Source: Saccoglossus kowalevskii
Lineage: Eukaryota > Hemichordata > Enteropneusta > Harrimaniidae
Assembly: GCF_000003605.2 (NCBI RefSeq)
Contig: NW_003107105.1
Coordinates: 44,570 to 56,455 of the forward strand
Length of the DNA stretch: 11,886 bases
Direction: 5' to 3'
Notes under the pieces: model-generated
Databases searched by the model: none
What the model saw: only the letters and a program-made list of their open reading frames with translations
Told to the model about the DNA's origin: nothing
Program-made: the position numbers and the translations under genes
Shown here: in pieces, positions 1 through 8,430 of the stretch
Position numbering within the stretch: position 1 is the first letter of the stretch
Layout of the letters: every line of letters begins with the position of its first letter

Positions 1-1
1 A

Positions 2-88
2 AAGATTGCAGTGTTTGAAGATGTAGATTTTCAGGAGGCAACAGTACTGTTGACTTCTCCCTCCACTGGACACCAACTAACTATTTAA
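2..88 (+). CDS. Possible C-terminal end of a neighbouring plus-strand gene (partial)
   Basis: The window begins with 28 open codons followed by TAA at 86-88. The peptide starts KIAVFEDVDFQEATVLL and continues TSPSTGHQLTI. Its mix of charged and hydrophobic residues is unlike the Phe/Leu/Ile/Lys-rich chance frames elsewhere in the window. A tttcag at 29-34 could be a splice acceptor in the same frame, so the real exon could begin at 35. Downstream sequence looks like a 3' UTR. If real, this gene is convergent with the TOCA-family gene. I do not recognise the protein, and 28 codons can stay open by chance, so this remains tentative. Confidence 0.3.
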   Translation, partial: KIAVFEDVDFQEATVLLTSPSTGHQLTI

Positions 89-908
89 GTTGATTTGCAT
101 ACAAAGCAGAGCTTGCAACATAATAGCTATTCATAAAGGGTGATTTTTTTTTTACTTTTCATATAATACAGTAGTCACACAATGAGGCAGTTCATATTTG
201 TCTCAGTGAATCATTAATTTTTGACAGACACCTGTACAAAATACTTGGACAAAAGCCAGCTAAGATTTTCTGTTATCTTGCATGTTTTATGAATCTATTC
301 ACGTCTAAATGCAGCCCTTTTTTTTTTGAGATGGGGCATTTGTTTTTATACTAAAATATCAGAATTACCTTGAATAAAGCTGGAAATTATGTCCCTTAAA
401 ATAATTAAACAAATAAGGCACCAATGTTTTTGTAAGATGTTTACATCTTTAATGACATTCGGTAGACTGATTCCCCACTGTTGGTTCAACCCCAAAACTT
501 GTTTGTATTCAAAATTAATTATGACAATGCATATTTATATTGAAACAAACTATGATAAAGGGAATTATATTATATAACAAAGGGCAAGGTCACCAGAGTT
601 CAACTATGTTATTCTACAGTCAGTACAATTTGTTTCTTAAATGCATTTTGTAATAAAAAATAACTTTGCAATAACATGCCTTGTTTTATTTCTGCATTTT
701 TTTAAAATTCCTGTGCAAAATACAGAATAAGAATATGCAACTGATGTAGCGGATACATCAAGCACCACTGATCCAGAACGTCTGAGGTTGAAGAGAAGCT
801 GATTGATAAGTGGACAAGGTTATGTCATGAAAGGTGCCAACAAAGTGTTTTTAAGTCAGGGTAAAGCTGACAACGTTGCCTATAAAATCGATAGAATAAT
901 TTTGTAAG
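89..908. other. AT-rich UTR-like and intergenic sequence
   Basis: I see no gene here beyond the possible 3' UTR of the left-edge frame. Homopolymer T runs occur near 146-156 and 319-327. The 62-codon frame at 389-577 has no recognisable content. Confidence 0.5.
652..657 (+). terminator. Candidate AATAAA polyadenylation signal of the left-edge gene
   Basis: AATAAA is followed within about 25-40 bases by a T-rich and TG-containing stretch (GCCTTGTTTTATTTC then TTTTTTT), as expected for a cleavage and polyadenylation site. An earlier AATAAA at 373-378 is an alternative. This depends on the left-edge coding end being real. Confidence 0.25.
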
Positions 909-1425
909 TCGTAAAAGCTTTTCGAAAAGTCAATATAGCTGGTCGAAAAAATCAGTTTTAAAATCAACAAAGCTACAAAAGTAGGATCGAATGTTAACAA
1001 ATTTAGATGGAAAGTAAGCAAAGTTGGATTGAAATTGGGTAGAGTTGAAATGTCAACAAAATTTCTTGGAAAGTCATGAAAGTTTGTTGAGAAGACTACA
1101 TGTTTGAAAAGTTGCATGGAAAGTCATAAAACTAGGTTGTAAAGTTGACATTAATAAGGATGGAAAGTTTACAAAATTATTCACAAAGTAGTTGACATGT
1201 CAACAAAATTGGTTGAAAAGTCAAATAATAACATTAGAAATTCATAAAAAATGGCATGGAAATTTGTTAACGTTAGGCTGGAAAAATGACAACATTGGTT
1301 GGAAAAAAATTGCAAAATCTGTGTGTTGGTTTGGTTTGAAAGTCTTAAAAGTTTAGTTGAAAGTCGTAAGATTTGATAGAAAATCATAAATGTTGAGTAG
1401 AAAATCAACAAAATTAAATGGAAAG
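909..1425 (+). repeat. Degenerate 21-bp minisatellite array
   Basis: The block can be cut into units of mostly 20 to 23 bases. Each begins TCAACAAA, TCATAAA or a close variant and ends TTGGAAAG, ATGGAAAG or similar. Clean consecutive units are 1200-1220, 1221-1241 and 1242-1263, then 1343-1363, 1364-1383, 1384-1404 and 1405-1425. The approximate consensus is TCAACAAAATT then GGTTGGAAAG. About 20 units fit, several broken by insertions or half-units. Because 21 is a multiple of three, the reverse strand stays open for long stretches and yields Phe/Leu/Asn/Thr-rich peptides with a 7-residue period (851-1117 and 1181-1543). These are by-products of the repeat, not genes. Confidence 0.8.
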
Positions 1426-1435
1426 TAGTAGGTGC

Positions 1436-1438
<3 letters not shown>

Positions 1439-1466
<28 letters not shown>
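1439..1466. repeat. (AT)14 microsatellite
   Basis: A perfect 28-base AT dinucleotide run lies 13 bases after the last minisatellite unit. Confidence 0.97.
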
Positions 1467-2174
1467 CCTGTGTTCAAATCCGTGTCTATTTGAATACATA
1501 ATTTGCTAATTAATTTAACAATTTGGAGCCTGGTAAATTTCAAGAAACACTTTTAAAAGCTAATTAATTATGGATTAAATATGCACATACTAATTATAAT
1601 AATTGATTTACAAGAGTCGCCCTGGTAATTCATTACAACCCTGAGACGTACTAATACTAATCTTTGTGATTTAGAAAGCAAATTACCTGGTTTATATTTT
1701 TTTCATTGAACACTGCCCTCTCTGGTGGAGTATGTAAATTGCTTGCATCAGAGTTTATTTTGATCCAAGACTACACTGGTATTTCATTTGTGAATTATTT
1801 TTTCTTAGTTTTCAATCAAAGCAATATTTGTTAAATGCCATTATAATGTTAATTTTTACAAAGTTTGTGAACTTGCTCAAAATAGTGAAATTAAATGCCA
1901 GTGAAAATATATGGTTTTACAATATTTTCATTATATTATTACTATGTTACAACAGAGGTAACACGGATTACCGGTATAACATGAAAATATTGTCGTTCAG
2001 TAGAAATTATTTCTTTTAAATTATGTAGAATTCCCATCTATTATTATTTATCTGTCACCGTAACGCTACAGAGTTACAGAGTGCCGTAATTTTGTATTGC
2101 ACTGTGTATTTTCATCCTACCACATTAGGAAACACAGATTCCAAATAAACGTCCTCTAATAATACAAAACAAAC
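1467..2174. other. AT-rich stretch without a recognisable gene
   Basis: No coding region or RNA gene is visible. The 63-codon frame at 1828-2019 is low-complexity and AT-driven. The last 130 bases are slightly richer in GC and lead into the small ATG frame at 2175. Confidence 0.5.
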
Positions 2175-2315
2175 ATGGCTGCCCCAGGGTTTGACCAGAC
2201 CCCACACAAAAAAGTTTGCTCAATTTGTGCTAAACGTTCTGGATTTCGGCAATCCCATGTTGTATTCCTGGGAGGAAAAAATGTAAAAGAAGATTATAAT
2301 TTCATATTATTGTGA
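2175..2315 (+). CDS. Small 46-codon frame with a CxxC motif; possible first exon or pseudogene
   Basis: ATG at 2175 sits in a good start context (aaacATGGCT). The peptide runs MAAPGFDQTPHKK, then VCSICAKRSGFRQSH, then VVFLGGKNVKEDYNFILL, and stops at TGA 2313-2315. Codon use is balanced and the composition is protein-like, unlike the surrounding AT-driven frames. CSIC plus a downstream His resembles half of a small zinc-binding fold, though no second Cys/His pair is visible. GT at 2282-2283 could be a splice donor within the frame, which would make this a first exon whose partners I cannot find. It could equally be a truncated gene copy or a mobile-element fragment. I do not recognise the family. 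Confidence 0.3.
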   Translation: MAAPGFDQTPHKKVCSICAKRSGFRQSHVVFLGGKNVKEDYNFILL

Positions 2316-2567
2316 TCACCTGAAAAATGATCAGTTGTGACAACAAATCCTGAAATATTTAAGTACTGAAACTGAAAGTCATGGTGTTTATTCAAACATG
2401 CTTTTCATTTTTTGTAACAACTAAAGGTCACTTTACTATTTTATAAGGAAGTACTCCTAAATTCAATTGCAGGATTCTGTTGGATAACGATTTCTCATGA
2501 CCAATACACAATCAAAAACCTGTATTACAGCGGTCAATGAAAGATTTTCTTTGAATCATACAATATC
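2316..2567. other. Sequence between the small frame and the first MITE
   Basis: AT-rich sequence with no visible gene or clear repeat. Confidence 0.5.
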
Positions 2568-2571
2568 TTAA

Positions 2572-2733
2572 CCTTTTCACTACCAGTTGGCCAAATTTTT
2601 TGAGTAAAAACTGAAAATTAACTCAAATTTTGTCTGTTGGCTCCAAAATTAGGGTTCATTTCTGGAAATATTGAAGAATATAAGAAAAAAAGTGCAAACA
2701 CATTTTGAAGAGAAAACTCTGGTGGTGGAAAGG
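2572..2733 (+). mobile_element. piggyBac-like MITE, copy 1 (162 bp, TTAA target duplication)
   Basis: The element starts CCTTTTCACTACCAG and ends CTGGTGGTGGAAAGG. Reverse-complementing the end gives CCTTTCCACCACCAG, 13 of 15 identical to the start. It is bounded on both sides by TTAA (2568-2571 and 2734-2737), the target site duplicated by piggyBac-superfamily transposases. Terminal CC..GG beside TTAA also fits that superfamily. The interior has no transposase frame, so it would have moved using an enzyme supplied elsewhere. A second copy with a highly similar right half lies at 6249-6488. Confidence 0.75.
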
Positions 2734-2737
2734 TTAA

Positions 2738-5700
2738 GGAGGTCTGGGTCAAATTAAAAACTATATTTTATTTTCTTCATGCTTTCATTAAAATTGGGTA
2801 ATGCAATTGGGCGATCAGACAATTCTTCAATTACCAAGGGTCTGAAATGTCATGGAAAATGTTTTAAAACAGCATTTTTACACTGGTTTCTATAGTAACA
2901 TTATTTCTTCATATCTTGAAACTCTGTGGTTTAGAATGAAAAAGACATTATTGATATGAATACTAATATTAAAACAATTTCAAAATTTAGTTTTCTCCCA
3001 TAATGCATTGCAATACCCAATCCTATGCTTAGTATTGCAAAATTTGAATTCTGTCTGAACTGTTTAGAGTGGCAATGATTCATGTATACATACTTCCTCG
3101 AGTATGTTTTATTTACAGTGCATTCAGACTCGAAACTGATTGTGAAACTGGATGCCATCTTTTAAATCTGCAACATCCTGTTACCGATAGTTAAACAAAT
3201 ATTGAATTTGGGATAAATTACAGGAATTCACATTTTTAAGTAGGCTTCAATATTACCATATTCCACTCATATCAAAACTGTATTAGAGATAAAGGCAATA
3301 CTGTAATGAGGTTATCCAAGTGTCTGTTTCCAGGAAAAAATAAATTATAAATAGGCTTTTATCTATCACTATTTTAAGAAGAATGAGATTAAAGACTTGT
3401 TTAAAATACACTGGTTATAGCAAAACATACTGTATCTGCTCCATTAGTAGTGAATTTGTTTACAGAAACGATAGGTGTGGATCTATGGTCAAACATTTTA
3501 AAAGGCAATGGTCATCACGCCACTTGTGTTGATAAACTGATTTTTTCACAACCCAATGTGTTCTCTCACTAGCAAGCAATGAATTAGAGTTTTCATCTGG
3601 CCATGAATTGCACTAATGACTTCCTAGATGCGTTCCAATTTTTAAATGATCTTGTTTGCTGCCATCTTTTGTACATGTTGGTCTTGACAAAAATTAAAGT
3701 CAACGTTGTGAAGAACAAATTATGTAGACATCTGGGCGCAAATCCGTATTTGTATTTTGTCAGACAATGTACAAAAAGCTTCAGCCATCCATCCACATTT
3801 CATGCATTGTGATATGCTGTACAAGTTCAGTGGGACAACATTGAAGACATTACGGAATAAAGATTGTAATACATGTACTGACTGCTGAAGTTCCGAGTAA
3901 TTTCTTCTTACATTATATGTTCTTGACACAAACCCTTACAGACATAGAAACTAAAACCAATACCAGTTACTGTCACCTCCATATCAAACACCAAAACAGC
4001 AACATTGCCAGGTAAGTTGCTGAATTTCATTCAATCATATAAATTTCTAAATAATAAATGGAAAAGTTATTCAAACAAAATGTACGTATGAACTGATGTA
4101 CTGACCGCATTCACCTGAACGGCACATCCTTGTAAAAGTGGTCTGAACTAAACACCTCTAATCGAATAACAATGTTAAGACTTCGTGACAAACCAGTCAA
4201 CAACTTAGCTAGCAATGTTGCTGTTTTGATGTTCGAAACAAAATGGCGATGACAGTAAGAAACCACAGACAAGCAAATATTACGTTTCTTTATATTTATT
4301 TCTTTGCTATTATCTTGGAAGAGATCCAATAATGTGACAAGTAAAAATTAGTACAAATTAAATTTTACAACGCATAAAAAAAAAAAAAATGCACTATGGG
4401 CAAAATTCACTGATATAAACAGCACTCTTTTTATGGAAAAAAAAATACAATATTATGTAACAATAAGTTTAGTTAGAGTTTGATGACACATGGATGGGGT
4501 GGCAACCAAATTATTGACAAACGATGTAAGTAGCAATGTTTATATAAAAATGATATATGATAACAGTTTTTAATTTTCATCAACATTATTTGTCATGATT
4601 TGATGGAATTTGTTGGAATAAAATTTTGTGATAGTCGCTGTGAATTTAAAGATCCAAATGAAAATGTTCTTGGTAAATGTTCGCAGAACACACAAATTTT
4701 AAAACATGTTGTCTCTCATGCAATAAAAGCCTATACAACTCTCCTAGTAATTTTGCTCCTGTGACAAAAATGTTCATTATGAAAGAAAGTGCAGTTGTCT
4801 GTCAATGATAATTATGTTTGTTTTTAGATTTTACTATAATCTAAAAGATGAAACTATTAAAGTTGATTGTAATGCCATTGCCTAAACTCTTATACATTAT
4901 TTTAACTTCACAGAAGAGCTCCGTCACTAGAGAGCTAGAATAATTTATGATGCTAGATTCATAGCATGTTGTAAAACCAAAATTGGTTACTGTAATTTTG
5001 AAAACTTTTAATTCATATTGTACAGGTGTTTTCTACACAAACAGAATTACAGCTACCGTACATTCCACATGTTTGCTATAATGCACACCCATCTATACTC
5101 CAAAATCAAAGTGTACAATGGACTCGCTGATTTTTTATTTTAATAATAGACAGATTTTGTTGATAATGTATACAACTATAACGACACTACATGATATTTA
5201 TATGATGAAAACTAGTCTACTAGTAAATTTGATGAATTGTCTGCAAGTAGCAATGTGATTAAAGCCGAGTCTAATCTAGTAAAGTTGTACATATGACGTA
5301 TACTAATAATGACGTGGTCTTCCACAGCTATTCGGTTATTACGCCAAGTAGGCATAACTAATTATACAGCCTCTTACTGCATCTTTGGCACTATGTACAA
5401 CTACCACCAAAAAGCTGAAATCCTTGTACCTGTCAATGTCCTAACATATTACCCACGACTCTGGCTATATATACAGGAATCATAAGAGCTCACTGAAAGT
5501 ATACAAAACATTTTTACAATGACTTCCCATAAACAACGCACACAGGATGCAGTTATATTTATAACGATATCAAAGCAAGCAAGTTTGCCATCTTTGAATA
5601 TTTTCTAATGGTGTTGTGATAATCATCACAAACACAACGGTGACTTCATCTCAGCGAAGCGCAGTACATGCATGCATGGACATCAAGGTCAACTGTAGTA

Positions 5701-6152
5701 CTGGAAAACCAGCAACTAAATACTAAATAGCATTACAGAACAGACCAAATTCCAAGATGGCTGAATGATTTTGCTACAATTCATGATTCATAAATTTCCA
5801 GAAGAAAAAACTCGACTGAAGATGCAGATTTAAAACTGATATTTAACTTCACTTAGTAATTTCCATTGAACATTGTGTCTAGAGATGATCCTAAGTTACT
5901 GGACGAATGTATTTTTGATGACAAAAACGAAAATAAGAAAAGAAATGACTGATATTTTGGCAGTTATAGAAGAGTATGGACATTTGTGTATAACACTTAA
6001 TATACAATAATTATTATTTAAATTTGTAATAATAAAATAAATTTACACTTTACTCAAAATATTTGCAATTATTGGTCAATGTGATATTACTTGACCCTTG
6101 ACCGTATAATAAAGACGACAAAAAGTTGAAAATGAAGGAGCAGTCATATCAT
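2738..6152. other. Long AT-rich stretch without a convincing gene
   Basis: Several 67-75 codon frames occur on both strands (minus 2931-3158, 3593-3796, 3720-3929 and 4111-4329; plus 3603-3812). None has a recognisable domain, clear exon borders or a start context supported by anything else. Small items include an A14 run at 4376-4389 and an 11-base inverted repeat (ctgtaattttg 4990-5000 and cagaattacag 5042-5052). A TGACGTA / TGACGTGG pair occurs at 5294-5317, and an exact TCAAGGTCA at 5683-5691. AAGATGGC-type octamers recur through this stretch. It may contain regulatory DNA or an untranslated RNA, but the sequence alone does not show it. Confidence 0.5.
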
Positions 6153-6187
6153 TCAGGTCAGGTCAGGTCAGGTCAGGTCAGGTCAGG
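6153..6187 (+). repeat. (TCAGG)7 pentanucleotide microsatellite containing AGGTCA half-sites
   Basis: Seven perfect TCAGG units. The array contains six overlapping copies of AGGTCA, the nuclear-receptor half-site, starting at 6155 and every five bases after. Alternate copies are separated by exactly four bases, which is the DR4 arrangement. Confidence 0.95.
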
Positions 6188-6248
6188 GTTCAAATGAAAA
6201 CCAATAGTCTTGTTGATATAAATATAAACCAAGAGATATAAAGATAAG

Positions 6249-6488
6249 CCTTTTTACCACCAGTTCCCATTTTCATCTCACAAATTCACAAGATAGTCCT
6301 GTTTATAGTCTGCCCTTTCCTTCAGAAGGTTAGGACAAAAATATTCAAATTTTTAAGTCAAACTGACAATCGACTTAAATTTTGTTTGTTGGCTTCAAAA
6401 TTAGGGTTCATTTCCAGAAATATTGAAGAATATATTAAAAAAAAAAAGTGCAGACAAATTTGGACGAGAAAGTGTGGTGGTAAAAAGG
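6249..6488 (+). mobile_element. piggyBac-like MITE, copy 2 (240 bp)
   Basis: The start CCTTTTTACCACCAG and the reverse complement of the end (6474-6488) agree over the first 14 bases. The right side is followed by an intact TTAA (6489-6492). The left flank reads TAAG (6245-6248), so one target copy has mutated. Bases from about 6373 onward align closely with copy 1 from about 2622, sharing for example aaaattagggttcattt and gaaatattgaagaatat. This copy carries roughly 78 extra bases in its left half, so copy 1 is an internally deleted form or this copy has an insertion. Both copies point the same way. The plus-strand frames at 6386-6601 and 6423-6719 and the minus-strand frame at 6358-6591 run through it and are not genes. 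Confidence 0.7.
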
Positions 6489-6682
6489 TTAACAGTAATA
6501 GTCGAAAAAAAAATACACTACTGGCATTTGACAAATTACAGTATAGGAAAAGCACTGCCAAACTGGTTAAGTGTGTTTTCAAAACATCCATGTGTGCTTA
6601 AGGTAATCAGAGCAAATGCGCAGTCAACATATTATTGTAAAAATATATCACTGGTATTTCCTTATTTTGACTTTTTCAGCAA

Positions 6683-6795
6683 ATTCACTGGGTTTATATT
6701 TACAATTTTTTCGGTGTAAAACAGCAAGTGACATGTTCACATGGATTGTATTTAGCGAATTTCAGTAAATAGCGAAAATAAAACTCAGTGATTAA
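6683..6795 (+). mobile_element. Decayed member of the CACTGGGTTT palindromic MITE family
   Basis: It begins attcactgggtttatattt and ends aaaataaaactcagtgat, which are imperfect inverted repeats of each other. The right half (ttagcgaatttc, then agcgaaaataaaactcagtga) aligns with the right half of the better preserved element at 7136-7334, in the same orientation. Its outer ends and target duplication are not clear. Confidence 0.5.
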
Positions 6796-7135
6796 TTAAT
6801 ACCATATTATATAAGTGAGTGTGATTCTAATGGGTCAAATATGATATGAAGACTGCATTTATTTTCTTGAAAATTACCTTCGCTTCTCGGCAAAATCAAA
6901 CAATGGGAAAACTTGTTTTTTTATATTTTGCAGGCCACTCATAAACAAATAAAGCGAAAATAAATTACAAGTAAAATAAAGGTATAGGTTGTTAATTTGG
7001 CATATTTTTCTTCAGCAGGATGAACCTGTCTTAATTCAACCTGGTTGTGAGGTGGAGAGGGTGTGTGTGGGGGTGGTGGGTTATAGTGAAAGTGAAAGTT
7101 ATGGTGACATCAGGCATGAACTTCACATACACATA

Positions 7136-7334
7136 CTGTAAAATGACTAATTTTCACTGGGTTTAAATTTCACTGATTTACTATTTCAGGCATATTCACG
7201 GTTTTATCATTTAGATAATATGTTCTATGCTCAATTTTACATATTCACTGGGTTTTAATTTAGCGCATTTAGCAGTCAGCGAAATAAGCAAAATTAAAAC
7301 CCAGTGAATACAAATGTAATTTATCCTTTTACAG
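7136..7334. mobile_element. Palindromic MITE with CTGTAAAA ends and TA target duplication (199 bp)
   Basis: The element is bounded by CTGTAAAA at 7136-7143 and TTTTACAG at 7327-7334, with TA on each side (7134-7135 and 7335-7336). That fits a Tc1/mariner-type or other TA-targeting element. Inside the right part are perfect 20-base inverted arms (7242-7261 and 7291-7310, beginning TATTCACTGGG) around a 29-base loop that is itself partly palindromic. The left part contains a third, diverged copy of the arm (TTTTCACTGGGTTTAAATTT near 7154-7173). No transposase is encoded. Similar TTTAGCG/CGCTAAA-rich palindromic elements are common in marine invertebrate genomes (general recollection, not a search result). 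Confidence 0.65.
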
Positions 7335-7941
7335 TACAAGAAAACGTGTCTCGAGATAGGAAAGGCTCTGAGAAGGTTTGTCAGTTTACAGAGAAGTCTG
7401 GTTTTTATAGAAGTAAGTCTATTGGGAAAGGGGATGGTAATGCTTTATTTTGACATTTTAATATTAGTTTCAAAATAAATCAGTTTATACAGCACACAAT
7501 TATTATCAATATATCAGCATAATCTTTGATTTCTATTAACTACAAGGTTTATGAAACTTTATTATATTACAGACATAATCTAAATCCCCTAAAAATCACT
7601 TGAATTTATAGCTTTTTTATCTGGTTAAAACACCAAACATCATCAACATTATAACATTCCCAACTAAAATACTTAAATTAACAATTTACATAATTGAAGC
7701 AGGAAGTGACACCTGACTAATTTACTTTTTTTTTAAACATTTCTACCAGACAGTTATGAATAATGAACTTATTTGGATGTAAATGAGACTTCTTTGCCAT
7801 ATATGTATTTATGCTAATTAGCATAGCCTTATTTGGAATGTGTGCCTTTCTTTAAATATACAAACCAGCATCAAATCAAATCAAATGTTGCCATTTAGTG
7901 TCCTCATTAAAAGTTAAAAAGTAGGTTATTCATGTCGGTAT
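7335..7941. other. AT-rich stretch between MITE and hairpin block
   Basis: No gene is visible. On the minus strand, two AATAAA signals (7449-7444 and 7563-7558) could serve a long 3' UTR of the TOCA-family gene. A short atcaa pentamer run occurs near 7871-7885. Confidence 0.5.
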
Positions 7942-8094
7942 GAGTGTTTGTCCATTGCTTATTCTTGGGGCGGATCTATGTCACAGATTGTTCTGTGTGG
8001 CTAAGACACTCACACGCATCACTATACCATGTATTTCTATCAGCTCTGTACAAGCTGCTGTGAGACGCTGGTCGAAGAGCCGGTGAAAACGGCT
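7942..8094. other. GC-richer block with nested and serial hairpins, coding-like on the minus strand
   Basis: Within 150 bases there are four perfect short stems: GAGTGT (7942-7947) with ACACTC (8006-8011), enclosing CACAGA (7982-7987) with TCTGTG (7992-7997); CAGCT (8041-8045) with AGCTG (8053-8057); and AGCCG (8078-8082) with CGGCT (8090-8094). The block is visibly richer in GC than its surroundings. On the minus strand it is preceded by a pyrimidine-rich tract and ttttag at about 8098-8093, a fair splice acceptor. Two frames stay open for about 36-37 codons; one runs from 8091 to TGA at 7983-7981. Possible identities are a SINE or other small repeat, a structured non-coding RNA, or a decayed exon. 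I cannot decide between them. Confidence 0.35.
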
Positions 8095-8430
8095 AAAATT
8101 AAGAAAACAACATAAACTAAACTTTGAGGTAATTCTGAGCAACCAAATTTACACATGTTACACATGTAGGGGTAATCTTGTTACACTGTTCAGTGAAGTC
8201 TCGACAACTATCCCTAAGTACCGTTTTCTAAGGCTGGGAAAATGCCTGCTCCGAGAATAGGTTTTGATAATTTGTTTTTAAAGATGAAATAAATTATGAG
8301 GCACATTTTTTTTGTAAAACATGACTCAAAGTCAGGGAGCTTAAGTATAAATAAAAATGCAAATGCTGATATAAAAAAAAATTGATACAGCATTTCTAGA
8401 CATATCTTTAGACGGTTGGGTGGTGTTGGG

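Noticed and set aside
93-100. Exact ATTTGCAT octamer (POU-factor motif)
   Set aside because: A single 8-base motif in AT-rich sequence just past a possible stop codon is expected by chance.
483-495. GGTTCAACCCC resembling a tRNA B box, and a similar TGTTCAAATCC near 1472
   Set aside because: No matching A box at proper spacing and no cloverleaf or acceptor stem can be drawn, so neither a tRNA nor a tRNA-derived SINE head is supported.
851-1543. Two minus-strand frames of 88 and 120 codons that look like a repeat protein
   Set aside because: They are translations of the 21-bp minisatellite and the adjoining (AT)n tract; the 7-residue period comes directly from the repeat unit.
1711-1730. CCACCAGAGAGGGCAG on the minus strand, resembling a CTCF site
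   Set aside because: Two extra bases separate the halves of the CTCF core, so the register is wrong.
2931-3158. 75-codon minus-strand frame starting MASSFTISFESE
   Set aside because: It has a reasonable start context but no domain, no homology I recognise and no supporting splice or polyadenylation context; the second half is a generic hydrophobic AT-driven run.
3593-3929. Overlapping 67-69 codon frames on both strands
   Set aside because: Both strands are open at once, there are no recognisable motifs, and start codons and ends are inconsistent; most likely chance.
4111-4329. 72-codon minus-strand frame starting MDLFQDNSKE
   Set aside because: No recognisable domain and no exon borders; its composition is not distinctive enough to call a gene.
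6358-6719. Three frames of 71-98 codons on both strands
   Set aside because: They run through MITE copy 2 and its flank, including poly-A tracts, so they are not genes.
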